A DNA stretch of 64,000 nt, from NCBI GenBank assembly GCA_963781785.1, contig CAWAHD010000004.1, forward strand, positions 124,001-188,000, read 5' to 3'. Both the position numbers and the translations under genes were made by a program. This DNA is from CAWAHD01 sp963781785 (GTDB lineage: Bacteria; Planctomycetota; Planctomycetia; Isosphaerales; Isosphaeraceae). Shown here piece after piece: positions 29,082 through 38,486 of this stretch. Position 1 is the first letter of the stretch; each line of letters starts with the position of its first letter. The notes below the pieces were generated by a model. It searched no databases. It was not told the DNA's origin and saw only the letters and a program-made list of their open reading frames with translations.

Positions 29082-32001
29082 ATGGGCACGGTTGGTACCG
29101 GCAGGGTGGTCCGGCTGATTCAAACGCTCTGGGACGAGGGCACCGTCACCTCGCTGGACGATGCCGAGCTACTGGGGCGATTCCTCCGGCGCGACCAGCA
29201 CGCCGAGGCGGCGTTTGCGGCTCTGGTCGAGCGCCATGCGCCCATGGTCCTCCGCGTCTGCCGCGATGTCACCGGCGACATCCACCATGCGCAGGACGCC
29301 GCCCAGGTCACCTTCCTCATCCTGGCCCAGAGGGCGGGATCCGTTCGCCGCGGCGAAGCACTCGCCAACTGGCTGTTTGGAACAGCACGCCGCGTCGCCG
29401 CCCGGGTGCTGCGGGACGAGGTTCGCCGCCGCCGGCACGAAGAGCATTACGCCCGGACAATTCACGAACGGCGTGAAAACGGCGCCGCCACCGCAGACCG
29501 CGAGTGGGACTGGGCCAAACTGTATGCCGAGCTCGACCGTTTGCCCGAGCGCTACCGCGTACCGATCGTGCTGTGCGACCTGGAAGGGCTGACGCACGAC
29601 CAGGCCGCAGCCGCACTCAAGTGTCCACCGCGCACCCTTGAGACGCGGCTCTACCGTGGCCGGGAGCGCCTCCGCCGGCGACTCGTTCGCCACGGCTTGA
29701 TGCCCGCGGTCGGAGTGGTGCGGGCGCGCTTCCCGCTCAGGCTGAGCCGATCGCCGTGCCCATTGCCTGGGCCCGCTCCACGACCCTACGCGGCGATGCA
29801 ACTGGCGAGCGGCAAAGCCGCGTCCGCCGCGGCACCGCCGGCCGTGAAGTCGCTCGTGAACGAAGTGAACCGTAGCGTCCTTCTCGCCCGGCTGAAGTGG
29901 ATCGCGACACTGGCGGTATTCCTGGGGCTCTCGGCGGGGCTGACCCTGGCAATTGCGCGTCTCACGCCAGGCGCCCTGATGCAAACGACGACGAGGAAGA
30001 GCGACGCAGTCGCCGGCACAAACCAGCGAGCCGGGACTGCGGCGCCGGCCCGGCCCGGTCCCATCACGACTCCGATCACGGTTCGTGGCCGGGCCACCGA
30101 TCTCGACGGAAAGCCAGTCGCCGGCGCTTCGATTTTCCTGGTTTCGACCAACGGGACCGATGCCCCGCTCGGCATGACCACGACCGGCGCCAACGGTTCG
30201 TATCTCTTCCGCGACGCTCGCCTGCCGGTCCGTCGCTGGCAGGAAGACGCTCCGCTGCAAGGGACGTTTCAAGTCTATGGCACGGCCCCGGGCTGCGGGT
30301 TCGCATGGCACGGCATGCGGTTCTACCAGCCCCGACGCCGTCCCGCCGTCTATAACTTTGCCGGCCAGGACCACATCATCTACGGGGACCAGCCGCTGGT
30401 GATGGACCTGCGCTTTCCGCCGGCCGCAACGCTCACCGGGCGGATCGTGGACGAGGCGGGCCGGCCCGTTCCCGGCGTGCGGATCCGGATCGCCGCCTGC
30501 GACTACCTCGACACCGCAGACAAGGACGCGCAGCACAACTTCCGGGAGTTCTGGGCCATCCATCATGCCCCAGCGTCAATCACGACGACCGAGTCCGGAG
30601 CGGACGGCCGGTTCCGGCTGGAAGGGCTGCCCAGAGAGGCGGGCTTCGCGATCGACATGGAACACCCGGACTACGCGGGACTGGTCCTCTACGCCGCGAC
30701 GACCAGCCGGCCGGCAACTGCCTTCGATTATCCAGCCCAGTCGATCGGTCCCAGTCAGCCGCGGCCTCCGGTTGCAACGGGGGAACTGAACGTCACGTTC
30801 CGCACCACGCGCCGGATCGCCGTCCGGACGGTGTTTGCCGACACCGGCCGGCCGGCGCCGAGGGTTGCCGTCGCAACGTTCCGGGGACCCGGCGGATCAG
30901 CCGCCCATGGCACCACCGATGCCGACGGCCGTCTCCTCCTGCGGCTGCCGCCCGGCGAGTACGATGTTCAGGCCGACGCGACGCCCGGCGGCGCAGACAT
31001 CGTCCGCACGGCTCTCCACCTTCAAGGTGACCCATCGGCCGGCCGAGCAATCGGTCGAATTCCGGGTGAAGCCGGGCTGCGTCCTGATCCTCGAAGTCGT
31101 CGATGCCTGGACGGGCCGAGGCGTCCCCGGCGTGGAATTCCGCCACGAGCGGGACGACGGTGAGCCCGGTCCGAGCGTCGCGGTGCAGAGCCGATCGGGC
31201 TTCATCGACAACCCGCGATCCGACGCCCAGGGGCGGCTCCGCGCCGTCGTCGAGCCCGGCGAGCGGGTCTATTCGGTGGGCAAGATCCCCGAGTCCATCG
31301 GTTATCCCCAGCAGAGTCCGCAAAAGCGTGTAGTCCTACCAGCGGGGCAGACGGTGACCGTTCGGTTCAAGCTGGAAGTGGGAGTTCCGGCAATCCGCGG
31401 CGCGTTCGTTGTCGCCCGGTTGATGCACGACGGCGACTGGAACGTCAACTCATTGGCCGTTACGCGTGTGAGCAAGGCGCTGGGTCAACGCTTGGGACCG
31501 AACAAGGTCAACGAGATAGCACTCCGTGCCAGCGACCCGAGGCTCATTTACTGCCCCCTTCTCTACTTGCACGGGCGCGGAGCCTTTGCGTTTTCGGCAC
31601 AAGATGTGGCGGCGCTGAGGCGTTACCTCGACCCGGGCGGAGGGACGCTGTTCGCCGACGCGGCCTGCGGCAACGCGGACTTCGACGCGGCGTTTCGGCG
31701 CCTCGTTGCCGAGCTTTATCCCAAGCAGCCCCTCGTCGCGATCCCGCGAGACGACCCGTTTTTCGCCGATCCAACCCTCCTCGATCTCTCCAAATCGCAG
31801 TACACCAAGGCCGCAGGCGGAAGCAAAGGCCTCCCTCAGCTTGAAGGAGTCACGATCAACGACCACTGGGGGATCATCTACTCGAAGCTGGGCATCGGCT
31901 GCGCCCTCGACCGCGAGCACGACGGGGGCTGCAAGGGATACATGCACGACGACGCAGTCAAGATCGGCGTGGATGTTCTTATCTATTCCACGCTGCCGTA
32001 G
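29082..32001 (+). CDS. ECF sigma factor fused to membrane segment, carboxypeptidase-like repeats and DUF4159 (frameshifted)
   Basis: The ATG is at 29082. Residues 45-120 are sigma region 2 (LVERHAPMVLRVCRDV…HHAQDAAQVTFLILAQRAG). Residues 148-205 are region 4 with the helix-turn-helix (LPERYRVPIVLCDLEGLTHD … PPRTLETRLYRGRERLRR). A transmembrane helix follows at about 271-294 (LKWIATLAVFLGLSAGLTLA). Next are carboxypeptidase regulatory-like β-sandwiches (VRGRATDLDGKPVAGASIFL; LTGRIVDEAGRPVPGVRIRI). After a break at about 31005-31015 the chain continues STFKVTHRPAEQSVEFRV. It ends in a DUF4159 domain (ALRASDPRLIYCPLLYLHGR … LDPGGGTLFADAACGN … QYTKAAGGSKGLPQLEGVTI). The total is about 970 residues. 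The topology would keep the sigma part in the cytoplasm and place DUF4159 outside. Function is probably envelope sensing; that is inference. Confidence 0.87.
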
Positions 32002-32407
32002 CCGAGTCACGGCACGAATCCCACAGTTAACCAAGGCTTGGGCGAAGCGACCATTTCAGACGGCGCCGCGGTCGGGTCGTTCTTTCCGTTGCAGGCAGGG
32101 AGTCGCAGGCCGCGTTACGCGCTGCGCGAGAATCAGTGTCGCCCTTCGCTCCGCGAAAGTGTGAGTCGCCTTTCGCTCCGCGAAAGACCTCCCAAAAGAT
32201 GTAACCGACCCTGCGTGAATCGCCTCTTGGATAGCGTTGACGCGTGACACCGCGGGCGGGAACCGGGGATTTGACCGTGCCGGCCTGCACCGTGTCGGCG
32301 CGCCCCTCGGATCTGAGTCGGGGGTCACGCTCCGCCGCCAATTTCTGAACCGACCATTCTCGCGCCGGGTGTTCGTGCACGTCCGGTGCTTGAGGAGGAG
32401 AACGCGC
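32002..32407. other. Intergenic region with two dispersed hairpin repeats
   Basis: Hairpin copies lie at 32144-32159 and 32170-32186, preceded by GCGCTGCGCGAGAATCAGTG, which also precedes the copy at 35178 in diverged form. No gene was recognised. The last bases carry the GAGGAGGAG ribosome-binding site of the next gene. Confidence 0.6.
32144..32186. repeat. Two dispersed TTTCGCTCCGCGAAAG hairpins
   Basis: CTTCGCTCCGCGAAAG at 32144-32159 and CTTTCGCTCCGCGAAAG at 32170-32186 are adjacent copies of the same extragenic repeat. Confidence 0.75.
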
Positions 32408-33567
32408 ATGCAGACACACCTTCGCCGGCTCGCCTCGATCACGTTTGCCCTTCTGATCGGCTCGAGTACCACGCAGGCTGGGGACGTTTATCTCCAGACG
32501 AATCTTGTGTCGAATGACCAAAACGTGGTCCAGGCACAGCAGACCGACCCCAACCTGATCAACCCTTGGGGCGTATCCTACTCCGCCACCAGCCCGCTCT
32601 GGGTCTCCGACCAGGGAACGGGGCTCGCGACGATCTACAGTCTCAACACGACTCCCCCCACTGTTGCCGGTTTGACCGTGGGGATTCCGAACCAGTCGAG
32701 CGCCCCGCGAGCGACCTCAACGGTCCGACCGGCCAGGTGAGCACAGGTACACCAGGGATTACCGTCGGCTCGTCGGATTTTCAGGTAAGCGGCGGCAAGT
32801 CGGCATTCATCTTCGCCAATATGGACGGCTCGATCTCGGCTTGGAAATTTGGATTGTCGCAAGCGGTGATCGAGACGTCGGTGACCGGTGCCTCGTTCAC
32901 CGGGCTCGCGATCGGCAACACCTCCACGGGTGCCGCCCAGATCTATGCGGCCGACCAGAACAGCCCGAACGTCTACATCTTCAACAGTGCGTGGAAATCG
33001 GTCGGAACACTCACCGACCCCAAGGGCCTTCCATCCGGCTTCACCGCATTCAACGTCCAGAACATCGGGGGCACCCTTTACGTCACCTACGCAAATCCCA
33101 ACAATCCCGCCGGCGGCATCGTGGATGAATACACCACCGACGGCAAGTACATCACGCGGCTGATCGACGATCCGACGGGAACTCATCTGAACACACCATG
33201 GGGGCTCGCAGTGGCACCGTCGAGTTTCGGCAAGTTCGGTGGCGACCTGCTGGTCGGCAACAACGACGTCGACGGCTTCATCAACGCCTACACGCTCAGT
33301 GGGAGCTTCGTCGGGACGCTGATGCTGACGACGGGTCACCCTTTCAGCGAGGGTGAGCTGTGGGCCATCACTTTCGGCAACGGCGCGGGCGCCGGCTCGA
33401 CGAATACGCTCTACTTCGACGCCGGGCTGTATGGGGCGACCAATGGCCTGATCGGGTCGCTTCAAGCCGTCCCTGAGCCGAGCTCGCTCGTGCTGGGGCT
33501 GATCGCGGCGGGGCTTTTCACCGCTCGGTGGCAGTGGAAGAAGAGACGACCCGTCGCGACATCGTAA
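32408..33567 (+). CDS. TIGR03118-like PEP-CTERM protein (frameshifted)
   Basis: The ATG at 32408 follows a strong GAGGAGGAG site. The signal peptide is LASITFALLIGSSTTQAG. The body begins YLQTNLVSNDQNVVQAQQTD and PNLINPWGVSYSATSPLWVS, which is the TIGR03118 pattern (a six-blade propeller-like secreted protein). The frame breaks at about 32701-32712 (…NQSSAP) and resumes as SDLNGPTGQVSTGTPGITVG through FIFANMDGSISAW and GLAVAPSSFGKFGGDLLVGN. The C-terminus is a PEP-CTERM sorting signal: VPEPSSLVLGLIAAGLFTAR followed by WQWKKRR. Such proteins are cleaved and anchored or released by an exosortase, which is not encoded here. The total is about 386 residues. Confidence 0.88.
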
Positions 33568-33709
33568 TTGGCGGAGGCATTCAGTGCCCGCGCCCATGCC
33601 TTCTCGCTCGGAAATGGCACGGGAAAGTTGTATAATCAACGAAGCCGATACTTGGCGGCTCGTCGGATCATCGAGCCGGCGATACGTCGTCGACCCGGAG
33701 GCCATATCC

Positions 33710-34420
33710 ATGCGACGGCACGGCGTGCAAACGTGGCTTCGCTACGGGCTGGCCGCCGGATACACCAGCGTCTCCCTGTCCTTCGTCTGGGTGATCGTTG
33801 CGGTTTTTACTCTCGACCGAGGGATGCCTCCTCCCGCTCAAATGGTCGTGCTGGCGTACGTCTCGGTTGTGGTTTACGGGATTCTGCGCACCACGGAGCG
33901 ATTCATCGCAGCATTTGAGCTGGCAGAAGACGATCGATTCACGCGATCCGCTCCCGCGGTCAGTTGGCGGTTGCTCGACCCGGTACTTTCCACCTTCGGC
34001 CTGTGGCGAGCTGAGGTCGCAGCCCACCCATCCGAGATCGACGGTTTCCGAAACCGCAAGATGGTCAACGAATATGTCCGCCGTCTAGTCCGAGACTGGT
34101 CGATCAAAAGCGCTTGGCCTTGTGGCGTCATGCGCGTATCACGGTTGAAACCGAGGACGGTGGACTCCACGGGAGCGGCACTGGAGGGGCGGTGCTATCG
34201 AGTCACACTGCTCGATCAGTGGGGAGAGACTCGCCGCGGCTGGATCTGGTTCGGCAATGGCGGCGTCGAATGGGAGGTGGAAGCGGTCCGGCCCGAGGAG
34301 CTCCCGTCCAGCGGGCCCCTCGGGATTGAAGAATCCAAGCTGATCGGCACTCGCGGACGATCGATGGCGTTCGCTGAGCCGCACATCGACCCTCTCTGGG
34401 ACCGCTGGCTCGATGGATGA
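33710..34420 (+). CDS. Membrane protein with two N-terminal helices, hypothetical
   Basis: The start at 33710 is chosen because GGAGG lies 8 bases upstream; an in-frame ATG at 33584 lacks a site. The 236-residue protein has two hydrophobic segments (LAAGYTSVSLSFVWVIVAVF, and MVVLAYVSVVVYGILRTTE). A soluble C-terminal half follows with a β-rich region (YRVTLLDQWGETRRGWIWFG, GGVEWEVEAVRPEELP). I do not recognise the family. It is convergent with the small gene ending at 34430, 9 bases away. Confidence 0.65.
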   Translation: MRRHGVQTWLRYGLAAGYTSVSLSFVWVIVAVFTLDRGMPPPAQMVVLAYVSVVVYGILRTTERFIAAFELAEDDRFTRSAPAVSWRLLDPVLSTFGLWRAEVAAHPSEIDGFRNRKMVNEYVRRLVRDWSIKSAWPCGVMRVSRLKPRTVDSTGAALEGRCYRVTLLDQWGETRRGWIWFGNGGVEWEVEAVRPEELPSSGPLGIEESKLIGTRGRSMAFAEPHIDPLWDRWLDG

Positions 34421-34429
34421 GACGGTGAG

Positions 34430-34764
34430 TCAGCGTGCGACGTCCGACTCGGTACCTTGGCCTGCGTGCAGAGGGGCCAACGCGGCCCGAGCATCGGCCA
34501 GGTGCAATGCAGAGCATCGCCATGCCAGGGCCATGTGGGAACCTCGTCGGGTCGGGGGCCGAGACCGGCCGCCTCCTGATCGGCCGGGTCGGGCATGCTG
34601 GCGGCGATGAGGATCGCCAAATCGGCCGGGACGGCGTGATGTTCAATTTGCAGTCGCTTGGCCGGGCCCTGGCCTTCTCGATAATGGAATTCGTCGTAAA
34701 TCCAGTGACGGAGAAAAACCTCTTCATCACGGGACAATCTCATCAGGGGGGGCTTGCTCGGCAT
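34430..34764 (-). CDS. Conserved hypothetical small protein (frameshifted)
   Basis: The N-terminal 70 residues (LSRDEEVFLRHWIYDEFHYR … GPAKRLQIEHHAVPADLAIL … PDPADQEAAGLGP … PTWPW) resemble a conserved small protein of planctomycetes, as far as I can recall. The frame then breaks at about 34500-34512. The continuation HLADARAALAPLHAGQGTES ends at a TGA at 34430-34432, giving about 111 residues. The start may be the ATG at 34764 or the one 21 bases downstream. Function is unknown. It lies 36 bases downstream of the small membrane protein gene on the same strand. Confidence 0.6.
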
Positions 34765-34800
34765 AGGTGTACCCGCGGCATGAAAACACGGTCGCTCCCG

Positions 34801-35118
34801 CTACCATTCCTGGGCTCCTGCCGAGTCACCGAGTGACCAGCATTCCCAGGGAACATAGAGGGCGCGGCGGTACTTCCCGCTCTTCTGTGCATAGAGGTCC
34901 GCCTTTGCCCGGTAGTATGTCACCCTGGCCGGATTCGAACACAAGCTGGCTGCCTTTGACTGGTCGCTGGAGACCCTCTGGTACATAAGGGCCGCTCTAT
35001 GGCAATTCTGCCAGCGTACAACCATCTCCGGGACCAAGATCCGACCGGCCCACAGGCCGATCGCGAGAAAGACGACGGCGACCATAAATCGCTGGATCTT
35101 GATCTTTGGCAGTCGCAT
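34801..35118 (-). CDS. Small single-helix membrane protein
   Basis: This is a 105-residue protein with a basic N-terminus and one helix (MRLPKIKIQRFMVAVVFLAI followed by GLWAGRI). A short soluble part with Tyr and Arg/Lys follows (YYRAKADLYAQKSGKYRRAL). The M-R-(L/I)-P-x-(I/L)-x-(I/L)-x-x-(F/L)-M-x-(A/V)-V start is common among small planctomycete membrane proteins of unknown function. The same-strand neighbours at 34430 and 35253 suggest a loose transcription unit. Confidence 0.6.
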   Translation of the reverse strand: MRLPKIKIQRFMVAVVFLAIGLWAGRILVPEMVVRWQNCHRAALMYQRVSSDQSKAASLCSNPARVTYYRAKADLYAQKSGKYRRALYVPWECWSLGDSAGAQEW

Positions 35119-35177
35119 GGCAAGTTCTCCGCTTCGACCACGCGGTACATCAGGCGTTGCGCGAAAATCATTGTCGT

Positions 35178-35194
35178 CTTTCGCTCCGCGAAAG
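35178..35194. repeat. Dispersed TTTCGCTCCGCGAAAG hairpin
   Basis: CTTTCGCTCCGCGAAAG lies in the 134-base gap between the small membrane protein gene and the compact kinase. The preceding GCGTTGCGCGAAAATCATTG matches the flank of the 32144 copy in diverged form. A partly inverted segment (CGAAAGGCGAC) follows at about 35212-35222. Confidence 0.75.
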
Positions 35195-35252
35195 TACGCT
35201 CTTGTGCAGAACGAAAGGCGACTGTTCCGGTCATTTATTTTCGCGAAGTTCC

Positions 35253-36072
35253 TTACGGCTTTGGGAGAATCTGTGTGAGCAAGTCCCGGACAACGTCGGC
35301 ATCCGACGGCCGGTTAGCAGGTGACTTGGCCAAAAGCGACAAGATCAGCTCGTCGAGATCAGCCGGAATCCCGCCGACCCGCGCTGGCACGCGGCGGTGG
35401 CTCGTTCAAATGACACTGCATCAAAACCTGGGGTGTGCTCCCCTCGAACGGCGGCTTGCCCACGAGCATCTCGTACAACACGCCTCCCAGTGCATAAAGG
35501 TCGGCCTTGTGGCTGACGGCGGGCGTGCCGCGGATCTGCTCCGGCGACATGTAAGCCGGCGTTCCCACCGTCCGACCCGCAGCCGAGAGCGCGGTGGCAC
35601 CGAGATCCTTGGCGATCCCGAAATCGATGAGCTTGATCTGCCCGTCGGTGGTCAGCATCAAATCGGACGGCTTCACGTCGCGGTGGACCACGCTGTGCTG
35701 GTGCACATACTGAAGCGCATCGCAGACCTGGATTCCGAGCTCCGCCACGTATTTCCAGGGAAGACGCCCGCGATCCTCGAGGATCTTCACCAAGGTCGCG
35801 CCCTCGACGTACTCCATCGCGATGTAGGACGTTTCGCGAAAGCGACCCATTGCTTGAAATCGGACGATGTTCGGATGACGGAGCTGCTGAAGTATCGCCG
35901 CCTCGCGCTCAAACCGTGCGTGAAACTTGGCGGCCTCGGGCAATTCGCTGCGGAGGGCCTTCACGGCGGCAGCACGCCCGGTCTTTTCGTTTGATCCGCG
36001 ATACACCACCGCCGTGCTGCCGGCGCCGAGGACCGACTCAATCCAGAACGAACCGAGCCTCTCGCCGACCAT
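35253..36072 (-). CDS. Compact Ser/Thr protein kinase (frameshifted near C-terminus)
   Basis: The frame starts MVGERLGSFWIESVLGAGST and contains the Gly loop GAGSTAVVYRG, the ATP Lys (AAVKAL), the catalytic loop VVHRDVKPSDLML, the DFG (KLIDFGIAKD), TVGTPAYMSPEQIRG and ADLYALGGVLYEMLVGKPPF. Near 35370-35385 the frame breaks after NEPPPRASA. The other frame gives the C-lobe end GGIPADLDELILSLLAKSPA … SDADVVRDLLTQILPKP and stops at 35253-35255. The total is about 272 residues, so this is a kinase domain alone with no membrane segment or sensor. The Mg-binding Asn of HRDxKPxN is replaced by Asp, which may reduce activity. It phosphorylates Ser/Thr of unknown targets. Confidence 0.88.
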
Positions 36073-36293
36073 CGTGGATTCCTGGTTGGGTCTTGAGCGA
36101 AGTGCCCCTCTTTCTCAATCCTAAGCTACGAACAAACCAGGATTTGATCAATCGCGGTGTGTCGGTAACGATCTCCGGCCGTACCACGATTTGGGCCAAC
36201 CGACGACCCGTCCGAAGAGGATACCTTCCGGCCAGACGGTCAACACCGGCGCACGAGACGCCCGCTGCCGGGATTCGCGGGTGAGCACGGAGC

Positions 36294-37340
36294 TCAGAGG
36301 TAGACGCCGTGGCCAAGTGCCTCGAGCAACAAGAGCAGGAACATGCTGCCAGACGATTCCCGGCCCATCTGCCCCTTGAGCGTGAGCGAGATGTCCACGA
36401 CACCCGGCGCCACGTTCCGAACATCAGCCCGCACGTTCTCGACTCCATTCTGGCAGACCGATCGGGCGACATCGAGGGCGTTCGTGTTCCCCGAAAGATA
36501 CGTGATGTTCGCCACTTCGCTTTTGCCGGCATCCAGGGTAAAGACAAGACCAACCGCCTGATCATCGGGGACGTTCGCGGCTCGCTGCTCTCCTGCAAGC
36601 GGCGAGGATGGGTCGGAGGCAGCATCCTTCCGGTCGTAATGACGTATCGCCCAGATCGGCTTCTTGGCATCGAGATACTTCCACTCGGGAAGTTCGTCGG
36701 GGAACGCGCGTGTTGCCCCCTTCTTCGACATTCGATCCAGGAGTTCGCTGAGGTACCCGCGGTTGGTCGCACAGATCAGGACATCGGGCCTGGGCAGCGT
36801 GATATACCTTGTCAGAACGTCCCCATTGACCCTTTGCTCGTACCAGAGGACCTCGTGACCGCCGATCTTCTCCTGATTGAGGACGGGGTCGCCATCGAAG
36901 AACGGGTGGTCGAATCGTTTCGTTAACGATCGTTTGACCGTCTCCGCGGCGGGCCCGACAGGTTGCTGGAACACCACGATCTGAGCGCCTTCGTAGAGCA
37001 TCATTCCCAATTTGTTTGGGCTGCGGAAATGACGGCTTCCTTCCATGGCAAACGCGACAGGCGGGATGCGAGATTCCCCTCCACGACGTTCGCGGGAGAA
37101 CCCGGAGACCATCGATCGGATCGATTCGACGAGGCCGAGATCATGACCTTCGAAGCCAGCGTCTGCTTGACCGACCTCGGGGATCTCGACCCTCCAGGGA
37201 CCCTGGGCCACGATGAGGGTCTGTGTATCGGACGGAAGCCACCATAGGATTTCCTCGAGACGGTCCGGCCTCTCATGGGAATCCCGCACGGACGGCGCAG
37301 CCAACGCCGATAGGGCCAGCAGGATCAGCGCGCATTGCAT
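36294..37340 (-). CDS. Secreted hypothetical protein
   Basis: This is a 348-residue protein with a signal peptide MQCALILLALSALAAPSV. It starts at 37340, preceded by GGAG, in preference to a 19-residue upstream extension without a site. The body contains DRLEEILWWLPSDTQTLIVA, GMMLYEGAQIVVFQQP, GGHEVLWYEQRVNGD and LPRPDVLICATNRGYLSELL, an α/β pattern without known catalytic residues. The C-terminal segment (PGVVDISLTLKGQMGRESSG) is hydrophobic near its end (MFLLLLLEALGHGVYL). Function is unknown. It is upstream of the compact kinase on the same strand (221-base gap), so common transcription is possible but not shown. Confidence 0.65.
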   Translation of the reverse strand: MQCALILLALSALAAPSVRDSHERPDRLEEILWWLPSDTQTLIVAQGPWRVEIPEVGQADAGFEGHDLGLVESIRSMVSGFSRERRGGESRIPPVAFAMEGSRHFRSPNKLGMMLYEGAQIVVFQQPVGPAAETVKRSLTKRFDHPFFDGDPVLNQEKIGGHEVLWYEQRVNGDVLTRYITLPRPDVLICATNRGYLSELLDRMSKKGATRAFPDELPEWKYLDAKKPIWAIRHYDRKDAASDPSSPLAGEQRAANVPDDQAVGLVFTLDAGKSEVANITYLSGNTNALDVARSVCQNGVENVRADVRNVAPGVVDISLTLKGQMGRESSGSMFLLLLLEALGHGVYL

Positions 37341-37766
37341 GGGGGAACTCCGTTTCTTCCGGGCCGCTGCATTGATTCTCGGGTTCGAGCCGATCACCTT
37401 GACTCGCCAATGTTGTACCAGAATTGGCCTCGTCGTCGAGGTGAACGAATTGAAACCGCCTCTGAGCGGCTCAGGCGAAGCTCCTGGGCACGAAACGACG
37501 GTCCAGGGGGAGAAAACCGGGCGATCCTCTTTAGCCGGCCGGAGCGCTGACAGGGCGCCTTCGGGCTGTGCCGCTTATGCGGCACAAACCATTCGTGTTC
37601 CTGATGTAGAGCGTGCCGGAGCGTGCTCTGGGATGCCGCCCATTTGTCTGTGCGTAGAGCAGCCGGACGAGTCAAATTGACACGGGCTGTTCATCGCGGT
37701 TAGAACGTCGTATGCTTGCGGGAGAATGTCTGGTGTCCCGAGTCACCCTTTGATAGGAGCTCACCA
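37341..37766. other. Divergent intergenic region with one hairpin
   Basis: These 426 bases hold the promoters of the divergent genes at 37340 and 37767. A perfect hairpin TGTGCCGC-TTAT-GCGGCACA lies at 37567-37586. No gene was recognised. Confidence 0.5.
37567..37586. repeat. Extragenic hairpin
   Basis: TGTGCCGCTTATGCGGCACA has an 8-bp perfect stem and a TTAT loop. It looks like a short extragenic palindrome; no second copy was seen in this window. Confidence 0.5.
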
Positions 37767-38389
37767 TTGCGGCACCGCACGATCGCGCTCATTCTGGTCC
37801 TTTTCACATCGTTGCCCGCGATCTTCGCGCGTGGCGACGAGTCGAAGGACGGAATCGATGCCGAAGGCTATCTTTGCAAGTGGATTGTCCTGGCCCCGAT
37901 ACCGCTCAAGGACGGTCAGGGCGGAGGCGAGGCCCTCGGTGAGGCGCAAGTCAAAAATGAGGGTGCCCTCAAGCCAAAGGTCGGGGACAAGATCGATGTC
38001 GCAGAGAAGCCGCTTTCATGGAAGGAGTGCCAGGCCAAGGACCAGGTCCTTGACTTCAACGGCCTGCTCGGACACGAAACCGAGAACAGCGTCGGATACG
38101 CCGTCGCCTACCTGATCGCCGACGCCGACATGGATGACATCACGCTCAAGGTGGGCAGCGATGACCAGGCCAAGGTTTATTTGAACGGGAAGCAGATCCA
38201 CACGAGCGACGAGCCACGTCCGTTCGAGAAAGACGAGGACAGCATCCCGGGCCTGTCGCTCAAAAAGGGCCTGAACGTGCTGGTCGTGAAGGTGGTCAAC
38301 GAGCAGGAAGACTGGCTCGTGACGCCCGATTTCTCGACGCGCACGGCAAGCCGGTTACCAAGTTGAAAGCGACGACCAAACCCGAGTGA
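37767..38389 (+). CDS. Secreted protein with galactose-binding-like domain (frameshifted near C-terminus)
   Basis: A TTG at 37767 follows AGGAG by 6 bases and opens directly into a signal peptide (RHRTIALILVLFTSLPAIFA). The mature part contains a jelly-roll-type segment (AVAYLIADADMDDITLKVGS then DDQAKVYLNGKQIHTSDEP … GLSLKKGLNVLVVKVVNEQE), typical of galactose-binding-like or β-galactosidase-accessory modules. The frame breaks at about 38310-38325 (…EDW); the other frame continues DARFLDAHGKPVTKLKATTK, then PE and TGA at 38387-38389. The total is about 207 residues. It probably binds a carbohydrate outside the cell. It is convergent with the kinase-WD40 gene. Confidence 0.72.
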
Positions 38390-38486
38390 GGGATGCGGCT
38401 GGAGCGGCGTCGGCACGAGCCGTTCTCTGGCGAGCAGGAATCGGATCGGGATCGCTCGACGCAAGACCGGCGACGGTGGCGGTTCA

